Below, one piece after another: positions 1-8,219 of a stretch of DNA of 36,920 nucleotides. A model generated the notes under the pieces. It saw only the letters and a program-made list of their open reading frames with translations, did no database searches and had not been told where the DNA came from. The first letter of the stretch is position 1. Every line of letters begins with the position of its first letter. Origin of the DNA: Nemertoderma westbladi (taxonomy: Eukaryota; Xenacoelomorpha; Nemertodermatida; Nemertodermatidae); NCBI GenBank assembly GCA_032718475.1, contig JAUCBJ010007714.1, positions 1 to 36,920 on the forward strand, in the 5' to 3' direction. The position numbers and the translations under genes were made by a program.

Positions 1-299
1 TTCCCATTATACCGCTGGGTTGGTGTAGGCACTAATGTCTAAAGTGTCTTGTCTAGGGACACAACAGTGCGAAATTTCTGCAGCCTTTAGTCGGTTATTA
101 GCCACAATGACATATTATTAGAAAGCTTGAGTTGTAAGGATTCCAAATATAAATTTATTTTGAGTTTCGTTGAGAAACAGCTGAGATATACAGCTGAGAT
201 GCTATACAATGTTGGTATGCTGCACAGCTGTACAGCTGTAGTGCACTGTGCATACCGGTACCTCAATTCTGCGATAATACAGACTGCAGACTCAGTACA
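1..299. other. Left-edge intergenic sequence
   Basis: I see no coding region here. It contains one arm of an inverted repeat pair (121-189) and short AT-rich sequence with repeated CAGCTG/ACAGCTG words around 178-240. It lies directly upstream of a decayed LINE and could include part of that element's 5' untranslated region, but the boundary cannot be fixed. Confidence 0.5.
121..189 (+). repeat. Inverted-pair dispersed repeat, left arm
   Basis: This stretch begins GAAAGCTTG, contains GGATTCCAAATAT and ends TTTCGTTGAGAAACAG followed by TGAGATAT. The reverse complement of 4261-4326 carries the same three blocks in the same order and spacing, with small differences between them. The two arms face each other about 4.1 kb apart, with the LINE between them. 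They are either two copies of a dispersed repeat or the ends of a larger composite unit. Confidence 0.7.
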
Positions 300-3200
300 G
301 TGTTAAAATATTACCGTCATATCTACTAAGATGGTTTTCTCCAACGAAATCAACGAGTTGACACACCTTAGCTCAACGACAACCAGCCAACCGCAGTGCA
401 TCCTATTACCAACTCTACTGCACAGAGTCGACAGACAGAGTCGATTGACTCACAAAACTCGACAAAAGCAGCCCCTTTAAGAGTATGCTAATCTTCAATG
501 TACGCAGTTTACTTAACCGTGATAAACGAATATTGTTCTCAAACTGTATATCCACCCTTCAGTACGATATCATTAGCTTAACCGAAACCTGGCTCGTAAA
601 CCACATCCCCGACGAAGAGCTCCACCTCACAGCCTACTCCCTCTACCGTGGCGAGCGCAACCCTGCAACTGGTGGGCAATCCAGTCACGGCGGCATTCTT
701 TTAGCTGTCCGTACTTCCATCCCACACAAAGAAATCGACCTGGCAACCCTAGACCCAACTATTCCTCTATGCGCTGCAGTAGCTGTTTCCATAACAGGCA
801 TTTACACAAACATTATTATCGCTACCATGTACATCCCACCTGACAAGAGTAATTACCGTTGGTCCACCCTAGAATTCTCCACGCTAATCACTGCTTTACA
901 GCAAGCAAAAGTCGTCAACAATAGTTCTGATATATTTATTACCTGCGACATAAATCTCCCCACTGCCAACTGGTCCACTCTAACCTCCTCTGACACATAT
1001 GAACAGTGCTTAATTGATATTATCGATAGAGCCAACCTCACTCAAACTATTGATTTTCTAACACGCGGCTCTATTATTTTGGACTTTCTTGTATGTTCTT
1101 CTACAACAACTATAGTCTCCACTGAACCCGACAGCAGCATGGTACCTCTTTTCACCAGAAACAGCACCTTTCTATCTGATCACCGTCCTGTCAAGGTTAC
1201 CCTAGACCTAAATTTAAGCCAAACACCCAGTAGAAAACACCCTGACTGCCAAAGTTATTCACGGGCGGATTTCACCAAGCTTGGTAGAACTATTCTAGAA
1301 CACCCTTTTCAAACCCCGCAACCTACAGCAACAGCCGACGAAATTTTAGACGATTGGTACACTTGGATTGAGAACATATTGAAAGCAACAATCCCGAAAA
1401 GATCAAGACACCGTCAATCCTTACCACCATGGGTCACACCAGCAACTTCTAACCTAATAAAAAGACTAAACACCCTTCGATCACGCATATCAAACTCTAA
1501 ATTGCCCTCCACCAACCTGCATTCAAAAATAAGCAATGCCGAAACCAGTGTCCAATCAAAACAAGAATCCAACCAGGCAAACTACGAATCTACAATATTC
1601 GGATCAGGCAACTTTGGTCGAGCCTTTAAGTATCTCGAATCTATTAGACAGTCAAACAGCATCCCAACAACAATATTCTGGAACACCAAATCAGCAACTT
1701 CATCAGCCGAGAAAGCTCAATTATTTAACGAATACTTTCAGTCACTTTTCAGCGACACCACTGATCGACAAACATTAAACCCACAGCAGACAGCTCCAAC
1801 ACTCCCACCAGAACATATCACCGAAACATACGAGTTATCAACAACAGCTATATCACTTGTTCTTGACAAACTAGATATCAACAAATCCCGCAGGCCTGAC
1901 AATATGCCACCATGTGTCTTAAAGAACCTATCTGAAGAAATCTCTGTATCACTGTTTCAGGTATTTTACGCATGCAGGGAACTTGACACTTTTCCAGCGC
2001 AATGGAAGCTGGCCATGGTGTATGCGTATACACCATATACAAAAAGAAAAATAAATCCTCAGTCGAGAATTACAGACAAGTAGCACTTCTTTGCTGCGTT
2101 TCCAAAGTCTTTGAAAAACTCATATACATTGCACTCTACAAACACATAAAACCACTTCTTTGCAACCAACAATATGGCTTCCGACATGGACGCTCAACAA
2201 CAATCCAGTTAATCCAATTTCTGGATCGCATCTACCAGGGGATAGAAGACAGCTACGAAGTAGTTGAGGCCATCTACCTCGACTTCTCCAAGGCCTTCGA
2301 TAGGGTCAACCACAACATTTTACTATAGAAACTCTGGGATACTGGTGGGCGTGGTCACCTACACACAATTATAAAGAGCTACCTAACAAACTGCAGACAG
2401 TTCACTCGTGTCGATGGCCACTACTCAGACGAGCTCAGTGTTGACAGCAGTGTACCCCAGGGTTCACTACTTGCAGTCCTGCTCTTTCTTGTTTACGACA
2501 ATGACTCTTGTTTACTACCAATCTGTATCGAGTCTGCTGAAGGTTATCTCTTTGCTGACGACACCAAACTTTTGAACACTACTGCCGATCCAATTCCACT
2601 CCAGCTTGATCTAGACCAGCTTTCAGTCTGGGCCGAAAACAATTCCATGGCATTCAGCAGCGAGAAATGCATGCAACTGGATTTTCGAGGCTCACCACCA
2701 CACTGTACCTTATCCGGATTCACAATAACTGGGGCGGTCGAGGAGAAGGACCTCATCCTTTCTTTTCTCTTTCTTTCTTTTTCGTTTATGAGAAGCACCA
2801 TATCAGCGAACGTATTAGAAAGGCTACCGGAATGCTCCATACATTGAAGCGCTGTTCGTCATCACAGTTATCAATATCTGCAAAGCTAGACGCTTACAAA
2901 ACTCTAATCGTCCCAATCGCAACCTACGCATCACAATGCTGGTACGCCAACCACAAGGACACTCTCACAATAGAGCAGTTACAACATCGTTCAACAAAGA
3001 ACGTCTTTCCGCACTCAAACTACTGCCGCTATCACTATATCTACAACTGCACGACCTCCTTCTATTATCAGCTATTCTCAACAAGAAGTACGATTACAAC
3101 TGGCAGCCTTACATTAAACTATCTTCCAGCAGTACAACCCGCACCTCGACCCGCCTCCCGCAGCTGTTCATTCTACCCTTACTTCGCCACTCTTCATCGA

Positions 3201-3345
3201 CCCATAATTTCTGGTACCGCTCGCTACCACTAAACTCTACTAAAAAACTCTATTGTAGGACTACGTATTTTGTTTACGGGTTCACACCCATCAAGTGCAC
3301 GCAGCTCTTGTAAATTCTATTATTCTTATTATATTATTATTATAT
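300..3345 (+). mobile_element. Decayed non-LTR retrotransposon (LINE-A)
   Basis: The segment reads in order as an upstream leader, an AP-endonuclease, a linker, reverse transcriptase blocks and a C-terminal LINE region, all on the plus strand, followed by an AT-rich ATT/TTA-type tail around 3313-3345. That order is typical of Jockey/CR1-group LINEs. The 5' limit is only approximate; the 3' limit is set by the end of recognisable coding sequence and the simple tail. The copy is inactive because the frame is broken several times. Confidence 0.8.
449..3312 (+). pseudogene. LINE-A ORF2 remnant: AP-endonuclease plus reverse transcriptase
   Basis: Residues are counted from the ATG at 485. The endonuclease shows TETWL (about 33-37, metal-binding Glu), CDINLPTANW (about 150, position of the usual GDFN) and LSDHRPV (about 233). 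RT begins near codon 465 with RRPDNMPPCVLKN. The frame breaks at about 2010-2040, where extra bases follow GGCCATGGT, and continues in another frame with NYRQVALLC, QQYGFRHGRST and the catalytic block LDFSKAFDRVNH. A stop follows at about 2326, then PQGS and the FADDTKLL catalytic motif (about 2550-2570), then another break near 2750. The last piece (about 2800-3310) matches the thumb and C-terminal region of such LINEs. Clade placement within Jockey/CR1 is inference. Confidence 0.82.
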
Positions 3346-3520
3346 AATACTGGCATTCAAAGATTGTGATAAATTATCATTCGCTGGAGGTCATTTATTA
3401 TGATTAATATAAACACTACATTCAAGAACGTGATATTATTTTTATCATTTGTGAGCGGATTCAATTCCGCCGCATTACCCTCACAAAGTTGGGAAGTGGC
3501 ACCTTTTCAGCAATATTGGA

Positions 3521-3552
3521 GATACGAGATTGGCAATAACCAATCTCGTATC
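3521..3552. repeat. 13-bp perfect inverted repeat (hairpin)
   Basis: GATACGAGATTGG at 3521-3533 is perfectly complementary to CCAATCTCGTATC at 3540-3552, with the 6-nt loop CAATAA. It lies inside the weak 97-codon frame, downstream of LINE-A. Function is unknown. Confidence 0.85.
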
Positions 3553-3779
3553 ACAACCAACACTGGGGAGAACACAAACCCCAAAGCCACACAAAGGGAG
3601 GTTAGAGGTCAAATCACCTCGGGAGAGGAAACAACCAGCAGGGGCCAACAACAGGGGCAAAACACTCCCAGAGAGGGGAGAGGCATGAAGTAGATTATCA
3701 GCCAATAGGGGCGAGGGAGAGCATCCACTGGATGAAAGGCCACAGCAGCGTAGGAGTGATTATATATATTGTCAATGCA

Positions 3780-4092
3780 TATTACCATACCGGTTCAGTT
3801 TACTCAGTCACCAGCTTTAGTGCAGACCGGTGATGTTTTACACCGTCATCGTCATCATCACCGTCACCAACACACGCACACCTACCGGTATCCATTATAT
3901 ATTGTCAAATGCTGCTTATCTGCAATCTTTACTGTGCTATTACTAATATTGTTATCTGAATACCAAGAGACAACATTAACTGCTATTATTTTCGCTACAA
4001 CGGCCTCGGCCTAAATATTAGCATCCCTAAGGTAAATACGGTGACGTGTAGTCAACAAATCCGGTCGGGATCCATTGATCCCGTCACATCAT
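3780..4092 (+). repeat. Dispersed repeat copy 1 (ends CCGGTCGGGATCC...GATCCCGTCACAT)
   Basis: The right end carries CCGGTCGGGATCC, a short spacer, then GATCCCGTCACAT. The same two blocks in the same order close the segment at 29160-29198. Weaker matches extend upstream in both copies (TGTGCT followed by pyrimidine-rich sequence, then ACGGCCT and GGCC, then G-C rich GG(T/C)GA). I read these as diverged copies of one non-autonomous repeat. The GGATCC blocks also form a small inverted repeat at the terminus. Confidence 0.55.
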
Positions 4093-4260
4093 TTTTATGA
4101 TAAAAATCCTATTTATTTATCCTATTTATTATATATTATTATATTTATGTATGCATAGCTACACATACATAAATAATATGTTCCAGAACGTTTTGTGTTT
4201 ACTAAACGGAATAACTGGTATATTATAATGAAAGATACTTCTTGCAATCTTAGAACGCCC

Positions 4261-4326
4261 ATATCTCATCTGTTTCTCAACGAAATTTAGACATTAATAC
4301 ATATTTGGAATCCCCACGCAAGCTTT
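4261..4326 (-). repeat. Inverted-pair dispersed repeat, right arm
   Basis: The reverse complement carries GAAAGCTTG, GGATTCCAAATAT and TTTCGTTGAGAAACAG in the same order as 121-189, so it is the opposite-facing partner of that repeat. Confidence 0.7.
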
Positions 4327-4485
4327 CAAATATATAAAAAATAAATCACAATTGATGAGAAAAATGGCAACGAAACGAAGGCAACAATTTCGTAAAAGTC
4401 ACTTTTATAAAACGCTTACGTAAAAATTTAAATGTAAAATTGAAAATTCCGGTTACATGGGGTCCTCTGCAGTTGTTTTGTTTTG

Positions 4486-4771
4486 GCCTTTGCAGGACAT
4501 TGCTTTCGCCGTGAGGACCAGCCAGTGCATAATCTTGTACTTTGGCAGCCTCATGGAGTGAATAAGCATGGTGGACAGCCCATGACTTTCTTGAGACGCA
4601 TCTTAAAGGACACTGGCCTTAAAGATGCGGATGATCTAGCAAATGTCATGGGTGATAGGGAGTTGTGGCGGTGCAATTTTGTTGACAAGCCGGCACAGCA
4701 TTCTTAAAAATGCAGCTGCAATGCAGCATGCCGATCCTAGTAGTAGTAGTAGTAGTAGTACTAGTAGTAGT
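4486..4771 (+). mobile_element. 5'-truncated LINE-B copy 1 (3' tail only)
   Basis: The sequence starts abruptly with the codons for FAGHCFRREDQPVHNLVLW and runs to KPAQHS and a stop at about 4707. An untranslated end and a (TAG)n run then follow. The same protein tail is encoded on the minus strand at about 27386-27600 and 31900-32130, so this is the 3'-most 0.3 kb of the LINE-B family. Extreme 5' truncation is normal for LINE insertions. TGGCC occurs next to both ends and could be a short target-site duplication, but 5 bp is weak evidence. Confidence 0.8.
4738..4771 (+). repeat. (TAG)n microsatellite tail of LINE-B
   Basis: Tandem TAG/AGT triplets, interrupted once by CTAG, directly follow the LINE-B 3' end (CATGCCGATCC). 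The copy at 31857-32945 ends the same way after CATGCCGATA. The triplet run is therefore probably the 3' terminal motif of the element and not an independent microsatellite. Confidence 0.75.
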
Positions 4772-5160
4772 GGCCATTATCGATACAGTGTTGTGTTATT
4801 CCACGTTTATAGCCATTATATAAGACCGCTTAAAACTGTAAATCGATACATTTTATTTACCAATTACCATTATTTACATTCAAATTTTAAGCCCACCACC
4901 AACACTGTCAGTAAAAACTCTAACACTCTCCATAAATAATGTTCGTTGTGGCGTTTTACATGTTTTCGTTTAAGTTTCCCAATGTAATTATGGTCAGTTC
5001 AGGCATTACAGTCTATTTTACATATTGCATGCATGAGTTTAACCTTCTTTCCCAACCCTCTTTAAATCGGAGCAAATTTGTAGAAATTTTCGAAACAGTT
5101 TCATATCGAGTCAACTTATACTTTGTAAAAATAAATTTAATTGGTATTTCGTCCGATGTA
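4772..5160. other. AT-rich intergenic stretch, nothing recognised
   Basis: Only short chance frames are present (for example 4939-5169), with no domain, repeat or RNA signature I can support. Confidence 0.5.
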
Positions 5161-5161
5161 A

Positions 5162-5544
5162 CAGGCTGAGATAACTTCCCACAAAATCTGACTCCCCAGT
5201 CTTTTCAGCCTAGGCTGAGAACACCCCCAGTTTTCTTTCTAGATTTCTTAATTAACGGAAAGGAGCAGGTTACAGTGGCGGGCTTTTCTAACCAAAACAA
5301 TAAACGATAACTCATTAACATAGGTAACAGTTTAATTTTTGCAATATACGGAAATAGCACATAATACAGGAAATAGCAAAAAATATGAATTATAACTCAA
5401 TTAGGGGAGTCATCTCAGCCTAAGGGGAGTCATATCAGCCTAAAGGGAGTGTTCTAAGTCTAGACAAAGATAACTGGGAGTGAGTGTTCTCAGCTTAGGC
5501 TGAGACGACTGGGGAGTCATTTCAAGAGGGAGTTATCTCAGCCT
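5162..5544. mobile_element. MITE with long imperfect terminal inverted repeats
   Basis: The left end AGGCTGAGATAACTTCCC (from 5163) matches the reverse complement of the right end GGGAGTTATCTCAGCCT (5528-5544). The match continues inward for about 70-75 bp on each side, through ACTCCCCAGTC, TCAGCCTA and GCTGAGAACAC. Internal copies of GGGGAGTCAT plus TCAGCCTA lie around 5404-5445. TGTAA is found immediately outside both ends (5157-5161 and 5545-5549) and is a candidate 5-bp target-site duplication. No coding capacity is present. The superfamily is not assigned. Confidence 0.8.
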
Positions 5545-5785
5545 TGTAAACCAGCACTATTGACTGCTGTTAGACCGAAGATTAAATTGGTAGTTCGTCT
5601 AGTCCAATATATTTGACCGAGTCCTACGTTCGAAATTAAATGTGTGCAATCCAATCTGATCAAGGATTGTTTTTATAGCTTTGGAGACTGTTGGTACAAA
5701 TCGTATAACACAGTCAGTATCGTGAGTAGGTTTGGGTGCTACTGTTGGAGCTGGCGGAGTGTTGGAGACTATTATCGACCACATC
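5545..5785. other. Short unassigned stretch between MITE and satellite
   Basis: A 61-codon minus-strand frame (5599-5784) reads as a plausible but unrecognised peptide with PPAPTVAPKP near its start. It ends where the satellite begins. I have no evidence that it is a gene or exon. Confidence 0.3.
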
Positions 5786-5925
5786 TCGCGGGTAGTTGTT
5801 TATATTAACAGTATACAGTATCGTGGGTAGTTGTTTATATTAACAGTATACAGTATCGGGTAGTTGTTTATATTAACGGTATACAGTATTGCGGGTAGTT
5901 GTTTATATTAACAGTATACAGATTA
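5786..5925. repeat. Left remnant of the 28/35-bp satellite
   Basis: About four monomers of the same satellite that fills 10374-17425 are present here, each with the GGGTAGTTG block followed by TTTATATTAACAG and TATACAG. They lie on the far side of the retroelement, so the element inserted into a pre-existing array. Confidence 0.93.
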
Positions 5926-6062
5926 TTAATGAATCAATCACAATTACAAACAATATTAACAAACAAACAATTGCAGAGATACCCATCACCAAGATACAAT
6001 GAAACTTTTAAAATTTATTTGTAAGGAGCCCAAAATTTTGAGAATTTTTAGTTTAAAACGCT
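5926..6062 (-). other. Retroelement 3' untranslated region
   Basis: An AT-rich segment lies between the stop codon of the RT frame at 6063 and the first satellite base at about 5925. It has no poly(A) and no simple-repeat tail, as in R2-type elements and unlike L1-type elements. Confidence 0.65.
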
Positions 6063-8216
6063 CTAGACGCAAGGTAGACCAGCACCGTCATCCAGCCCTA
6101 GGCCGCTCCTCCACTTCACCCTGGATCCCCGAAGGCAGTGGGTGGCGCCGCGGATGACCGCCAGCTGGATGCGGGTTCGAACCCAGCCCATGGTTACGCT
6201 GTAAGGACGCCCCCATGACCGATGCAGCTGGTCAGCCACCACGCGAAGCAGGTGATTTGCCTGAGGAGCGAGTACTCCGCAGCAGGACGCAACGAAAGGC
6301 GAAAAGTCACCTCTTCGAGCAGTAACTGCGTCCGCATAGAGCGGCCTCTTCTCGTCTTCGGCAGACACTAGTACTGACATCGGGGCGCGACCCACATAAG
6401 ACTCGGCGTCAAGGTTTACAACCCGGATGTCTATCAACGCCTGAGTCTGTGGGTTTAGTGCGCCCCGGATGCCCACGTCACACCGAAGACCAGCTGCTCC
6501 CTCCTCCCCCTGCTGCTCCCGGACTATCGGCTCACGCACCAAGTTACGCGGTCCAAATGCGAGCGCGGCGAGATCCCCGAAAACATCCCGCAGTTCGTTA
6601 TGGCGTTGGATGACAAGGCCGCCTTTTTTACAATTTAAACCGTGGTTTAAATCAAAGGCGGCCCCACACCCATCGCACCTGCTCGGAACTGCCGCCAAGG
6701 GGCGACCATAGCGGATCGCCAGGGCGTCCCGGAACTCCTGTGGGGACAAGTCTAGGTGGTGGTCAGCTAGCGGAACAGCAGAAATCCACCCGCTCGAGCG
6801 GAAATCGGCGGCATGCCGCACTGTCCGGCTGCGGCAGTCCGTTAACTCCTCTAGCGTGGATTCGAGGTCGACTTTCTCCCGCAACATCTGCTGTTCCCGA
6901 CCCTCTTTCTGCGCTCGCTTCAGACAGTCCAGATGCTCCGAGTGTATGTATGAGCTCTTACCGAGTATGGCTGCCGCGAGGGAAGCGGTCCCCTTCAGTG
7001 AAACCGAGAAGGACTGGGCGGCCTCGGACACCGGATTTCGCAGCCCGAGCCCAGCGTTGTGGGGGGACAGACCGAACAGTTTTCTCTCTTGGGAGGATAC
7101 CTCACTTCCTAAGATTGCCGGAAGAAACCGTTCGGTTATCGCCTCCTCCAGCACCTCGTATTCCTCGCTACAGTCCGGGGTTACCCGTTGTAGGTAGGCC
7201 CACTCCCGCTGGAGGGAGCAGGCCATAGCCGCAAATGCGGCTTGGGGCTGGGCCTCTGCCATCTCAGCTAGACGATCAACAGAGTCGACCCAACCTGCTA
7301 CCTTAGCCTGGACATGGCCCCTCCTCTCTACAGTGCCGCCTATGTACCCGCCGAGGAATCGATGACCCGACACAATATTTATCGATTGGCCCGCAAAGAC
7401 TCTACGAGCCTCCTCGACAAACTCTGGGGCTACTACGAGGTAGCATTTCTTTGGCTCCGGGAAGTATCCGAGCGTTGGTCCGAAACGCTGTAGCTCGATG
7501 AACCATTCGAGAACCAGCTCCAGTCTACCTCCCGCCCCTGAGTCATCCGCATACCAGTTCTGAACCAGTTGAGTATCCGGTGGTTTACGCAGGAGGTGAA
7601 TGAGGGGGAGAATCCCTGAAGAATACTCAAGCATAGCGAGAGGATCTCCCTGCGTGGTGTCCTCCTCACTGAATATCACCTCCTCGGTCCCGCGTATTGT
7701 TAGTATGCCATGCCCCCGGTAACTATTGAACAGAAACAGGGAGCATCGGGGCCACAGCCGATGCACATTCCACAGCGCGGCTGTCCGGTTTAGAGAGTTA
7801 AACGCGTTAGACGCGTCTACGAGGAGAAACCCCCAGCCATCATCACTCCGTTGATCGAACAGATCTGCCATCGTGTGGACAGCGGCCTCCACCCCTGCTG
7901 ATGTGCCGGCGGAGAGCTGTTCAGCGCCGCAGGTTGCCGTAATATCATCCCCCGTGGCTTCAGCCATTGAGCGACCGAGAATGCGACGCAAGCATTCCCC
8001 GATCCCGATCGGCCGAACTCCTGGGCATTTATCCAGGGCAATCAACCGACACGACATAAGGGCACGTGCGGACTCCCACGGTATAACTGTGTTGGCGAAG
8101 GACCGGGCGATATCGGCGATGGCGTCACGAAGGCGTTCGCTGTGGGCGTCGTATCTGAGTAAATAGTCGCCCCAGCGAGTTAAGTCTGAGCCCGCCGGGC
8201 CGGCTCCCCCATGTAG
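6063..8216 (-). CDS. Reverse transcriptase with CCHC knuckle and restriction-like endonuclease (C-terminal part of broken ORF)
   Basis: Residues are counted from the Met at 8057; the frame is also open for 53 codons upstream, to the TGA at 8217-8219. RT blocks: LIALDKCPGVRPIG (5-18), EQLSAGTSAG (46-55), catalytic DASNAFNS (Asp81), TQGDPLAM (135-142), catalytic YADD (169-172) and GHRFLGGYIG (231-240). A C-x2-C-x7-H-x3-C knuckle spans 461-476, followed by RHNELRD, REPIVRE, RCDVGIRG (Asp527) and LIDIRVVN (Asp543). That spacing matches the REL/PD-(D/E)XK endonuclease of R2-class LINEs. Family function is target-primed reverse transcription: the nuclease nicks the target and the RT copies the element RNA. 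The catalytic residues I can see are present. The upstream start is artificial: the real product should continue from the frame at 10157, which is interrupted by one TGA. Confidence 0.85.
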   Translation of the reverse strand, partial: LHGGAGPAGSDLTRWGDYLLRYDAHSERLRDAIADIARSFANTVIPWESARALMSCRLIALDKCPGVRPIGIGECLRRILGRSMAEATGDDITATCGAEQLSAGTSAGVEAAVHTMADLFDQRSDDGWGFLLVDASNAFNSLNRTAALWNVHRLWPRCSLFLFNSYRGHGILTIRGTEEVIFSEEDTTQGDPLAMLEYSSGILPLIHLLRKPPDTQLVQNWYADDSGAGGRLELVLEWFIELQRFGPTLGYFPEPKKCYLVVAPEFVEEARRVFAGQSINIVSGHRFLGGYIGGTVERRGHVQAKVAGWVDSVDRLAEMAEAQPQAAFAAMACSLQREWAYLQRVTPDCSEEYEVLEEAITERFLPAILGSEVSSQERKLFGLSPHNAGLGLRNPVSEAAQSFSVSLKGTASLAAAILGKSSYIHSEHLDCLKRAQKEGREQQMLREKVDLESTLEELTDCRSRTVRHAADFRSSGWISAVPLADHHLDLSPQEFRDALAIRYGRPLAAVPSRCDGCGAAFDLNHGLNCKKGGLVIQRHNELRDVFGDLAALAFGPRNLVREPIVREQQGEEGAAGLRCDVGIRGALNPQTQALIDIRVVNLDAESYVGRAPMSVLVSAEDEKRPLYADAVTARRGDFSPFVASCCGVLAPQANHLLRVVADQLHRSWGRPYSVTMGWVRTRIQLAVIRGATHCLRGSRVKWRSGLGLDDGAGLPCV

Positions 8217-8219
8217 TCA
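8217..8219 (-). other. Single in-frame TGA joining two long frames
   Basis: On the minus strand the codons are GCT CGC TGA CTA CAT. No other stop occurs in this frame from 10157 to 6063. A CGA-to-TGA transition at a CpG would produce exactly this change, so a recent nonsense mutation is the simplest reading. Confidence 0.8.

Larger units (their letters stand above)
3346..4260. other. Gene-poor stretch with hairpin and dispersed repeat
   Basis: There is no recognisable gene. A 97-codon frame at 3400-3693 starts with a hydrophobic stretch that looks like a signal peptide (NVILFLSFVSGFNSA) and continues with low-complexity polar sequence; I would not call it without transcript support. A second short frame at 3769-4014 overlaps a repeat shared with 28920-29200. 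A near-perfect hairpin sits at 3521-3552. Confidence 0.4.

Noticed and set aside
3400-3693. Secreted 97-residue protein
   Set aside because: A hydrophobic N-terminus alone is weak; the rest is low-complexity and overlaps a hairpin, with no homology recognised.
6168-6190. GGTTCGAACCC, a Pol III B-box or tRNA T-arm look-alike
   Set aside because: It lies inside conserved retroelement coding sequence, and no A-box or tRNA fold surrounds it.
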